Shown piece by piece: positions 33,269-40,930 of a stretch of 45,057 bases of DNA. The position numbers and the translations under genes were made by a program. The stretch spans positions 1 through 45,057 of the forward strand of contig WRJZ01000030.1 of NCBI GenBank assembly GCA_009778325.1, read 5' to 3'. The stretch is from Candidatus Endomicrobium neocapritermitis. GTDB taxonomy: Bacteria > Elusimicrobiota > Endomicrobiia > Endomicrobiales > Endomicrobiaceae. Position 1 is the first letter of the stretch, and every line of letters begins with the position of its first letter. Below the pieces are notes generated by a model that made no database searches, was not told the origin of the DNA, and worked only from the letters and a program-made list of their open reading frames with translations.

Positions 33269-33604
33269 ATGAAAAATAATATCATGAAAACAAAAGTAAT
33301 TGAGACGGATTTTTTTGCAGATTATGCAAAAACATTAAAAAATAATCCGGCAAAGCTGCGTTCATTTAAAAAGCGCATAATAGAAGAGTATAATAAAACT
33401 AAAGATATGGCATTATTTTTGGAAAATTTAAAAATATTGGCTATGGCAAGCGGTAATGTATCTGATTTGGCTAAGAAATCAAAAATTCAAAGGCATAGCG
33501 TATATAACATATTATCAAAAGACAGCAATCCATTGCTTATGAATGTTGTTAACATTATGGATAATCTGAATATATGCTTTGTTGCAAAAACTAAAACTGC
33601 TTGA
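33269..33604 (+). CDS. HigA-like helix-turn-helix antitoxin
   Basis: A 111-residue DNA-binding antitoxin related to the HI1420-type addiction antidotes. Residues about 55-100 make an XRE-like helix-turn-helix (LAMASGNVSDLAKKSKIQR, HSVYNILSKDSNPLLMNVVNIMDNL). The N-terminal part (KTKVIETDFFADYAKTLKN) matches the antidote family. The ATG at 33269 follows GAGAGG; an internal ATG at 33284 is an alternative. With the toxin upstream it forms a complete pair and probably represses the 32917 promoter. Confidence 0.85.
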   Translation: MKNNIMKTKVIETDFFADYAKTLKNNPAKLRSFKKRIIEEYNKTKDMALFLENLKILAMASGNVSDLAKKSKIQRHSVYNILSKDSNPLLMNVVNIMDNLNICFVAKTKTA

Positions 33605-33759
33605 TCTCTTTCCGGTAAACGGCCGGAGGCAGAGAGAAAATGCATAGATGTGCAGCAATGACTTCTGTACAACTAACCCATCAAGCGGTTGGGTCAATTA
33701 CTCCACCCACCCCGTACACAATCGTCTGCCGGAAAATTCACATTTTTTTCACGATATTG

Positions 33760-33790
33760 TTGCAAAAATTAATGATGATTCAGGTATACT
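33760..33790 (+). promoter_or_regulatory. Candidate leaderless promoter of the giant gene
   Basis: TATACT (33785-33790) lies 6 nt before the ATG at 33797; TTGCAA (33760-33765) could serve as -35 with a 19-nt spacer. There is no Shine-Dalgarno sequence. The layout matches folK at 2810. Confidence 0.45.
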
Positions 33791-33796
33791 AATATT

Positions 33797-36700
33797 ATGA
33801 AATTTAAGAAGCTAATATCATTATTAATTTTAATAACATTTATTTTAAATATAGCGGCGCAATCCTCTTATTCTTCCATTGCCGTTTCATTGCCTGCGGA
33901 ATATAATTTAAATAAAAGTTTTGCTTCAAATTTGTATGGCAGCGGGAACGGAAATATAGTGTTTCTTGTGCAGGATTTGCACTGTCATTACGGGACGCAA
34001 AATGAAATAGCGCTGTTTTTAAAGAATATAAGCGAGAATGAAAACTTCAACAAAATATATGTGGAAGGTTTGTCAAAAGACATAAACGGCAATTTCATAA
34101 AAAACCTCCCGGAAGACATCAAAAATCCGTTAATTGAAAATTTATTTAAAGAAGGAAGGATAAGCGGTGCGGAATATTTCTTTTTAAATTCGACGAAAGA
34201 TATGCCTCTGTATGCGCTTGAAGACGAGAAGCTGTATTCCGATAACGGCCAAAGGCTGGAATACATACTGAATACGCAAAAAGAAGCCGGGAAAATAATA
34301 TCAGCGATGGAAAAAGAGATTAAAAGTTTGCGCAGGGAAAAATTGACGAACGCAAATAAAAAGATATTCTCGGCATTATTGAAATACGAAAACGGGAAGA
34401 TAAGCCAAAATAACTACTATAAATATCTTTATAAATGTTTACAAAATGTCGAAAAAACGGCACGGGGGGGGGTAAGTAATTTAAAGACGTCTGATTATGC
34501 GCATATTAAAGAGTTTATAAATCTGCCTGATAAAATAAACTATAAACAAGCGCAAAAAGAGCTTCAAGCATATCTCAACGCCGCAAAAAACATACTGCCT
34601 TACAGCGCGTACAGCGAACTTGTAAAGAACAATGAAATATACGAAAACCTGTCAAAAATAAACAAAGATTACAATATCGACATGAAAAAATACGCGGAAC
34701 TGGAAAAATCCGTGAGAGCCTATGAGTACGCGAAAAATGCCGATATGCTGAAGCTGTACAACGAAGAAGAAAGTCTGGTAAACGAAATACTGATAAAAAA
34801 CGCGAGCAACAGCGAGATAGAAACGATAATTTTGTCGTTGGCATTTGAAAAGTTTAAAAGGTTTATGACAAACAATGCCACTGACAGCGATTATAAATAT
34901 TTGGCGGAATTCGGATTGGATTATTTCGGTGAACTTTGGAATAAAAACATAGAAAGCGAAACTTTTGAGAAGATATCCGGATATATTGAAATATACAATG
35001 CGTATTATGACGCGAATAACAGAAGAAACATTGAATTCGCAAACAGAATAATATCGGGCATAGATGTAAGAAAAACGCAAAGCATGACGGTGGCAATAAC
35101 GGGCGGATTTCACACGGAAGAGCTGAAAGAGTTGTTATTGGAAAAAAACATTGACGTAGCGGTGCTGACGCCGAAAATAAGCGGCGGAATAAAAGAAGCG
35201 GAAAAAAAGTATAAAAAACTATTCGGCGAACAAGTACAAGCAGAAACAATAGGCGCCGCAATAAACGCGTATGCGTTGAGATCATATTTAAACAGCCCCG
35301 GAAAGCAAACAGAATTAATAAGCGCTTTAAGCGATGTTAACAGATTATATAAAGATAAAGCTTTCGGCAATCTTACATTAGAAGAAGTTTTTCGACAAAT
35401 AATCGATAAGTATAATAACATAGAAGATATAAAAGAAAATCCTTCCAATACGGTTTCCGTAATAGAAGTAAAAAATAACAAAAAAGGCTTTTCCGCAGTA
35501 CTAACCTTCAAAGATAAAACACATACTATCACCATAAACCAAAACGGCGATGTAGCGGTGTCTGGTCAGACAATATCCGGCAAAGACACAAAATTAAAAC
35601 CAGGTTCTCTATTAAACGATCGTTTCAAAAACAAAGACAGCAGACTTTACAAAGCATATACAATACTTATCGCGCCGTTGTGGGAAGAGTGGGTGTTTAG
35701 AGGCTTTCCCATAATTATAGCTGTGGCGGTTTCAATAAATCCGCTGATACTTTTAATACCAAGCGGCATATTGTTTGTCGCACTGCATAAAATATTTAAC
35801 AAAACATTGACGCCGAAAGATTTGGCAAAGCTTGGCATAGTGACAGCGGTATATACGGCAGGAGCGTTTATTCTGCCTGCAATTCCGGTGACGGGATTTC
35901 TCTTTGAGGCGCTTCAATCTGTAACAGGCTTTATAATACCTTCGGTTGTTGCGCATACCGTATACAACGCGCTTGTAGTATACGGCATATTGAAAGACTA
36001 TCCCGTTTCTTCGATAGGCAATGAAGAAGAAGCAGACAGTATAGAAAAAAGGAGAAGGCTGTTGTTATCTTTTGGAGACCGGGAGGATAGGGAATATATT
36101 TCTATTTTTGCTGAATATTCTAAAATAACTCCGCAGGAGCTAGAAAAACTTATTGAAAAATATGGCAAAAAACCGTGGTTTAAAGAACTGTTTTCAGGAA
36201 AATATAGTATATGGCAGCTAACAACCGACAATATAGAAATAATAAGAATGCTGGCGTCTTTGGGAGATGATTATGTTAATAGAAATACTATTGATTTTGC
36301 CATAGATTCTAAAATGACTTCAGGTCAGTTTGAAAAATATAGCAAAGAACTCTGGCTTGAAAGATTGTTTTCAGAAAAGTATAGTTTGAGTCATTTAAAA
36401 ACTGACGGTATAGAAAAAATAAGAATGTTGGCGTCTTTGGGAGATGATTTTGTTAATCGAAACACTGTTGGTTTTGCCACATATTCTAAAATGACCTCAG
36501 GTCAGTTCGAAAAACTTATTGAAAAATATGGCAAAGAACCGTGGTTTAGAGAACTACTTTCAGGAAAATATGATACTTCAGATTTAACAACTAAAAATAT
36601 AGAAGAAACAAGAGAGAAAATAAGAATGCTGGCGTCTTTGGGAGATGATTTTGTTAATAAAAAAACTATTGATTTTGCTATAAATTCTAAAATGACCTCA

Positions 36701-39700
36701 GGTCAGTTCGAAAAACTTATTGAAAAATATGACAAAGAACCGTGGTTTAAAGAACTATTTTCAGGAGAATATAATATTTCAGGTCTAACAACTAAAAGTG
36801 TAGAAGAAATAAGAGTAATGGCATCTTTGGGAGATGATTATGTTAATAAAGTAACTATTGATTTTGCCTGCAATTTCTCAAAGCAGTTAGAAGAGTTTAT
36901 TGAAAAATATAGCAAAGAGCCGTGGTTTAAAAGACTGTTTTCAGGAGAGTATCGTATATGGTCGGATTTAACAACTGAATTTATAGAAAAAATAATAATG
37001 CTGGCATCTCTTGGAGATGATTGTATTAATCAAAAAACTATTGATTTTGCTAGAGATCAATATAGTACAACACCCTTAAAGCAGTTAAAAGGACAGATTA
37101 AACAATATGGCAAAGAACTATGGTTTAAAAAACTGTTTTCAGGAAAGTATGATATTACATTTTTAGAAATTAAACATATAGAAATAATAAGAATACTGTC
37201 ATCTCTTGGAGATAATTATGTTAATGAAAAAACTATTAATTTTGCCACAAGGCCTCATTCTGTACTAGTCTCCTACCCAGAGGAGTTCAAAAAACTTATT
37301 GAAAAATATGGCAAAGAACCGTGGTTTAAAGAACTACTTTCAGGGAAGTATGATATTAGGGATTTCACTCCTGAAAGTATAGAAAAAATAAGAATACTGT
37401 CATCTCTTCTTGGAGATGATTATATTAATCAAAAAAATATTGATTTTGTTGTACGTTCTGAAATGTACTCAAGTCAGTTCGAAAAACTTATTGAAAAATA
37501 TGGCAAAGAACCGTGGTTTAAAGAACTGCTTTCAGGAGAGTATGATATTAGAAATTTAACTCCTGAAAGTATAGAAAAAATAAGAATACTGGTATCTCTT
37601 GGAGATGATTATATTAATCAAAAAAATATTGATTTTGCCGTACGTTCTGAAATGACTTCAGACCAGATCGAAAAACTTATTGAAAAATATGGCAAAAAAT
37701 CGTGGTTTAAAGAACTGTTTTCAGGAAAGTATCGTATATGGAATTTAACTCCTAAAAGTATAAAAAAAATAGAAATATTATTATCGCTTGGGGTAAATGT
37801 TGCCCAAAATGTCATCAATTTTGCTATAAATTCTGCGGTGGTTTCTTGGGAGTTGGCAGGACACAGAGAATATATTCATAAAATGAAATCTGTCTTTTCA
37901 ATAGAAGAAATAACTATAGAATTGATAAAATTTGCAATAGAAATGAAAGATATTAACGATAAAATATTAAAAGATAAAAAAGAAATATATTTAAAAATGC
38001 TTTCAATGGAAAATTTGTTTGACGATACTCCGGAAGAAGTTATTCAAAATTTAAGGGAAGGTAAATTGAGTTTTAAAGAATTGGTTATATGGTCGGAAGA
38101 CGCAAATAAACATAATATAAACGGTACATATCCTGAAAGCATTAAAAAATTAAGGAAGGATTTGGATAAAGTAAGCGATGTGATTGCGAAATACGATAAA
38201 GCTTATAAAGTAGGCAAATTTTTTGAAATCAGAACAAATTATACATTGGATGAATTATTGCAGAATGATGACAGGTTAAGATTATATATAGATGAAATAA
38301 TATACGCGGTTTACGATATAGAGAGATTATTGAAAGATAAAAAGCAAGATACGAGCGCTTTAAGCAGTATACTGAATAGAAAGCCCAATGGCCGTGATTA
38401 TGATTATCATTTTGTCAGAGGAAACGGAATAGAATATAGTTTGACAATGAGAAATGTTGACAATTACGCGATAGGCGACAGAACAGGCGATTGCACAGGT
38501 ACAAATCACGGAGCTGTTAATAGAGCGAATTTTAGAGGCAAGTGGCTGATGCATCCTGATTATGAAGTGCTGCAGGTGTTTATAGACGGTAAGTTTACAA
38601 ACAGGTTTGATTTTATTGCGGGAAAAGTCAATGACAAGCCGGCAATACTTATTCACGCACAGGAAAATATTCCCCAGTTTAGGGACGGCACGAGTTCTTT
38701 AATAGATCAAAGGGATATCGCATATTATAAAGCATTGAATTATCTTATAGAATTTGCAAAAAGGAACGGTTTTGAAGAAGTTTATGTAAATTCAATTTCA
38801 AACAGCAGTGATATAAGTAAAAAAAGTAATGCAGTGTCAAAAAAATTTAACGGTGAAGTTTATTATCCTTATATAAATTTGCAAGATAACCGTAGTTGGC
38901 GTCTAGTATCTCAGGAAAAAGTTAAAGAACAAATATTGCAAGAGGAGTCGTTGTTAGGTGAAAAGCAATTTAAAACTTTAAAGTTAAAGCAAATAAAATC
39001 GCTTATAGAAAATGAGCTATTTGAAAGAGTATATATAAAAGGCAACGAATATATTATACCTGTTTCCGATAATGTTGCCGTAAGATTTGCAATGGAGGAT
39101 GTGAAACAGGGGATAGTTAATCACAATTTTAATAATGAAGCGAATGGAAATCCTGATGAAATACAACAACAAGACAATAATCAACAACAAAGAAAAAAAG
39201 AAAGAATGATGTCGAATTTTATAAATATTGCCAACATAAAGTTAGATTCATATGAACGTAAAGAATTCGAAAGCATTTCAGCGCAGGAAAAAAGCTCTTT
39301 ATTAAATGCCGGAATAAGTGCGAAATTTAATATAGATATCTTTAATTCATTAGATATGCTGTCATTGTCAATAGAAAGTTTATTTACGGAAAACAATGCT
39401 GACAGATTAACGTCAAAGCTTAGGCTTTTAATTAATTGGGGTAAATTATACAAACTTGACGACGATTATGCGGCAGTTATAGGAAAAACAAAAGACGGAC
39501 AAACGGCTGTAGTGCGTTACAGGCAGGAAGATAAATCAAAAGCAGAGCTTAAACTTACTAGCAAGATAGAAGTAGTAAAAGACGAAGGCGCTATAGCAAA
39601 ATCGGATGAAATTAAAGAAGAGGCAACGGTTAAAAGGGTAAAAGGCGTATTGCTTTCCAAAAGAGGTTTACCTGCCGTTGACGCGAGTCTTATAAAAGAC

Positions 39701-40321
39701 GCAATAAAAGAAGATTTTAAGACATATTTTGATAATTCCGATAAACAAACTATAATAGTATATATAGACAGTAAGATATTAAAATTTCAAGTTGACATAT
39801 CGCTTTGGAACGAATCTAGATATGCGGGCAGCTTGGAATTCATAAGTCCTCAAGCGTTGCCGGTATCGCCGGCGTTTGTTGAAGATGGCATAAGATCAGG
39901 TTTATATAATGCAAATATAAATCCGATTACGGACAGACAGCAAAAAGACGTAAAAGTTTCAATAGACGAATTGGCAAATTCAAGATTAAAACCTGTATCT
40001 GTATTTCCTAAAGGCAATCTTTCATCCGACGAACATGAAAAAGTAAAAGAGTTATTAAAAGTTGATTTCTCTTCATTATCACTAAAAGATCTGCATTTAA
40101 TAATGCGTTGTGCTGTTGAAACGAATGATTTAAACCTTGCTTCAAAAGTGGAAGCCGCTTCAAAGAATCAATGTACCGGTAATGCAGAGGATCATAAAAT
40201 TCTTATTGCCATAACGGAACTTTACATAGTGATAGACCCGGTAAGTGAAGATTTTACTGTAAATATTCCCACAGAAAATATTAGCTTTCAACAAATATCT
40301 TCAATGCTTGCCGCCGCGTAA
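33797..40321 (+). CDS. Giant mosaic exported protein: ChaN/Tiki-like domain, CPBP protease, nine tandem repeats
   Basis: A 2174-residue protein, complete in the window. Residues 1-22 form a signal peptide. About 50-490: a domain with VFLVQDLHCHYG (H62, H64), YVEGLS (E90) and ITGGFHTEEL (H439), consistent with the ChaN/EreA/Tiki superfamily (inference). About 610-735: a hydrophobic CPBP-type protease core with E630-E631-W-V-F-R635, F660-x-x-x-H664 and H720-x-x-x-N724, the three motifs of that family. About 755-1350: nine repeats of about 60 residues (GKEPWFKELFSGKYDI, IEKIRMLASLGDDYVN, TIDFA). About 1540-1700: an unidentified domain with GDRTGDC (1560-1566). The last 450 residues are hydrophilic, ending SSMLAAA. 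A G9 tract lies at 34464-34472. Function unknown. Confidence 0.85.
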   Translation: MKFKKLISLLILITFILNIAAQSSYSSIAVSLPAEYNLNKSFASNLYGSGNGNIVFLVQDLHCHYGTQNEIALFLKNISENENFNKIYVEGLSKDINGNFIKNLPEDIKNPLIENLFKEGRISGAEYFFLNSTKDMPLYALEDEKLYSDNGQRLEYILNTQKEAGKIISAMEKEIKSLRREKLTNANKKIFSALLKYENGKISQNNYYKYLYKCLQNVEKTARGGVSNLKTSDYAHIKEFINLPDKINYKQAQKELQAYLNAAKNILPYSAYSELVKNNEIYENLSKINKDYNIDMKKYAELEKSVRAYEYAKNADMLKLYNEEESLVNEILIKNASNSEIETIILSLAFEKFKRFMTNNATDSDYKYLAEFGLDYFGELWNKNIESETFEKISGYIEIYNAYYDANNRRNIEFANRIISGIDVRKTQSMTVAITGGFHTEELKELLLEKNIDVAVLTPKISGGIKEAEKKYKKLFGEQVQAETIGAAINAYALRSYLNSPGKQTELISALSDVNRLYKDKAFGNLTLEEVFRQIIDKYNNIEDIKENPSNTVSVIEVKNNKKGFSAVLTFKDKTHTITINQNGDVAVSGQTISGKDTKLKPGSLLNDRFKNKDSRLYKAYTILIAPLWEEWVFRGFPIIIAVAVSINPLILLIPSGILFVALHKIFNKTLTPKDLAKLGIVTAVYTAGAFILPAIPVTGFLFEALQSVTGFIIPSVVAHTVYNALVVYGILKDYPVSSIGNEEEADSIEKRRRLLLSFGDREDREYISIFAEYSKITPQELEKLIEKYGKKPWFKELFSGKYSIWQLTTDNIEIIRMLASLGDDYVNRNTIDFAIDSKMTSGQFEKYSKELWLERLFSEKYSLSHLKTDGIEKIRMLASLGDDFVNRNTVGFATYSKMTSGQFEKLIEKYGKEPWFRELLSGKYDTSDLTTKNIEETREKIRMLASLGDDFVNKKTIDFAINSKMTSGQFEKLIEKYDKEPWFKELFSGEYNISGLTTKSVEEIRVMASLGDDYVNKVTIDFACNFSKQLEEFIEKYSKEPWFKRLFSGEYRIWSDLTTEFIEKIIMLASLGDDCINQKTIDFARDQYSTTPLKQLKGQIKQYGKELWFKKLFSGKYDITFLEIKHIEIIRILSSLGDNYVNEKTINFATRPHSVLVSYPEEFKKLIEKYGKEPWFKELLSGKYDIRDFTPESIEKIRILSSLLGDDYINQKNIDFVVRSEMYSSQFEKLIEKYGKEPWFKELLSGEYDIRNLTPESIEKIRILVSLGDDYINQKNIDFAVRSEMTSDQIEKLIEKYGKKSWFKELFSGKYRIWNLTPKSIKKIEILLSLGVNVAQNVINFAINSAVVSWELAGHREYIHKMKSVFSIEEITIELIKFAIEMKDINDKILKDKKEIYLKMLSMENLFDDTPEEVIQNLREGKLSFKELVIWSEDANKHNINGTYPESIKKLRKDLDKVSDVIAKYDKAYKVGKFFEIRTNYTLDELLQNDDRLRLYIDEIIYAVYDIERLLKDKKQDTSALSSILNRKPNGRDYDYHFVRGNGIEYSLTMRNVDNYAIGDRTGDCTGTNHGAVNRANFRGKWLMHPDYEVLQVFIDGKFTNRFDFIAGKVNDKPAILIHAQENIPQFRDGTSSLIDQRDIAYYKALNYLIEFAKRNGFEEVYVNSISNSSDISKKSNAVSKKFNGEVYYPYINLQDNRSWRLVSQEKVKEQILQEESLLGEKQFKTLKLKQIKSLIENELFERVYIKGNEYIIPVSDNVAVRFAMEDVKQGIVNHNFNNEANGNPDEIQQQDNNQQQRKKERMMSNFINIANIKLDSYERKEFESISAQEKSSLLNAGISAKFNIDIFNSLDMLSLSIESLFTENNADRLTSKLRLLINWGKLYKLDDDYAAVIGKTKDGQTAVVRYRQEDKSKAELKLTSKIEVVKDEGAIAKSDEIKEEATVKRVKGVLLSKRGLPAVDASLIKDAIKEDFKTYFDNSDKQTIIVYIDSKILKFQVDISLWNESRYAGSLEFISPQALPVSPAFVEDGIRSGLYNANINPITDRQQKDVKVSIDELANSRLKPVSVFPKGNLSSDEHEKVKELLKVDFSSLSLKDLHLIMRCAVETNDLNLASKVEAASKNQCTGNAEDHKILIAITELYIVIDPVSEDFTVNIPTENISFQQISSMLAAA
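36120..37830 (+). repeat. Nine in-frame tandem repeats of about 180 bp within the giant gene
   Basis: The words GAAAAACTTATTGAAAAATA, CCGTGGTTTAAAGAACT and TCTTTGGGAGATGATTATGT recur. The repeats around 37290 and 37480 are almost identical over more than 150 bp, showing recent duplication or gene conversion; others have diverged or carry short insertions. Repeat number may vary between strains. Confidence 0.85.
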
Positions 40322-40484
40322 AAAAAATACAATGATGAATTACGAATAACAACAAAGACAAAATGCAATTTGGATTCTTGAAAAATTTTGTCTGTGTCAA
40401 TTCTGAATGTTTTCCCACTGTGAAAACTACGAAACTTATTGCCTGTTACTTATTAGCTATTAACTGTTTTTATTGTGCCAAGTC

Positions 40485-40513
40485 TTTACAAACAGAGTAA
40501 AAAAAAGTATAAA
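40485..40513 (+). promoter_or_regulatory. Promoter of the DUF5679 gene
   Basis: TTTACA (40485-40490), 17-nt spacer, TATAAA (40508-40513). The rest of the 248-nt gap from 40322 holds GAATTACGAATAAC words and an imperfect inverted repeat with arms AGACAAAAT and ATTTTGTCT around 40358-40393, but no gene. Confidence 0.6.
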
Positions 40514-40569
40514 TAATTGTTGTGTTTAAGCACCAAATACAAAGATGTTCATATTTAAGGGGGCCTATT

Positions 40570-40719
40570 ATGGCAGAAGCAAGATGCATGAAGTGCAAAA
40601 AACAGGTAGGAGTTAAAGACGCGCAGGATGTTGTAATGAAAAACGGAATGAAAGCAATCTCAGGCGTATGCCCTGATTGCGGAACAAAAGTTTTCAAAAT
40701 CGTAGGTAAAAATAAGTAA
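40570..40719 (+). CDS. DUF5679 zinc-ribbon-like small protein
   Basis: A 49-residue protein with two CxxC pairs (CMKC near the start and CPDC near the end), fitting a small zinc ribbon: MAEARCMKCKKQVGVKDAQD, then a MKNGMKAISGVC core and GTKVFKIVGK. I match it to the DUF5679 family from this pattern. AAGGGGG (40557-40563) lies 6 nt before the ATG at 40570, so the start at 40522 is rejected. It has its own promoter and terminator and is a single-gene unit. Function unknown; the family is widespread in small-genome and candidate-phylum bacteria. Confidence 0.85.
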   Translation: MAEARCMKCKKQVGVKDAQDVVMKNGMKAISGVCPDCGTKVFKIVGKNK

Positions 40720-40732
40720 ACTGAAAAAATCA

Positions 40733-40788
40733 CGGAGTTAACCTTTATAAAGTTCAAATTAAACTTTAAAGGTTAACTCTGTTTTTTT
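40733..40788 (+). terminator. Rho-independent terminator after DUF5679 gene
   Basis: GAGTTAACCTTTA (40735-40747) pairs with TAAAGGTTAACTC (up to about 40779), extended by an inner AAGTT/AACTT with a small bulge, and is followed by a GTTTTTTT run. It is one of the strongest terminators in the window. Confidence 0.88.
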
Positions 40789-40796
40789 AACTACAG

Positions 40797-40920
40797 AGTT
40801 AAAAGTTCAGAGTTCAGAGTTTAAATGAGGAGTTTTCGCTTTGCGAAAACCTATATTAGTTTTGCCGAAGGCGAAACACATTATTTGAACTTTGAACTCT
40901 GAACTCTGAACTTTGTCTTT
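40797..40920. repeat. Palindromic hairpin-doublet element, copy 3, with outer arms
   Basis: Core: GTTTTCGC-TTT-GCGAAAAC (40832-40850) and GTTTTGCC-GAA-GGCGAAAC (40859-40877, one G-U), with CTATATTA between. Outer arms AAAGTTCAGAGTTCAGAG (from about 40803) and TTTGAACTTTGAACTCTGAA (from 40884) pair. It ends in TTGTCTTTAAGGAG, the tex ribosome site. Confidence 0.8.
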
Positions 40921-40930
40921 AAGGAGCGTT

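Noticed and set aside
35640-36000. Separate CPBP protease gene inside the giant gene
   Set aside because: The frame is continuous with both sides and no ribosome site or stop codon separates it.
40522-40569. Earlier start for the DUF5679 protein
   Set aside because: AAGGGGG directly before 40570 and the family N-terminus MAEARC favour the shorter form.
40913-40930. TTG start for tex
   Set aside because: It lies inside the hairpin-doublet element; ATG 40931 follows AAGGAG.
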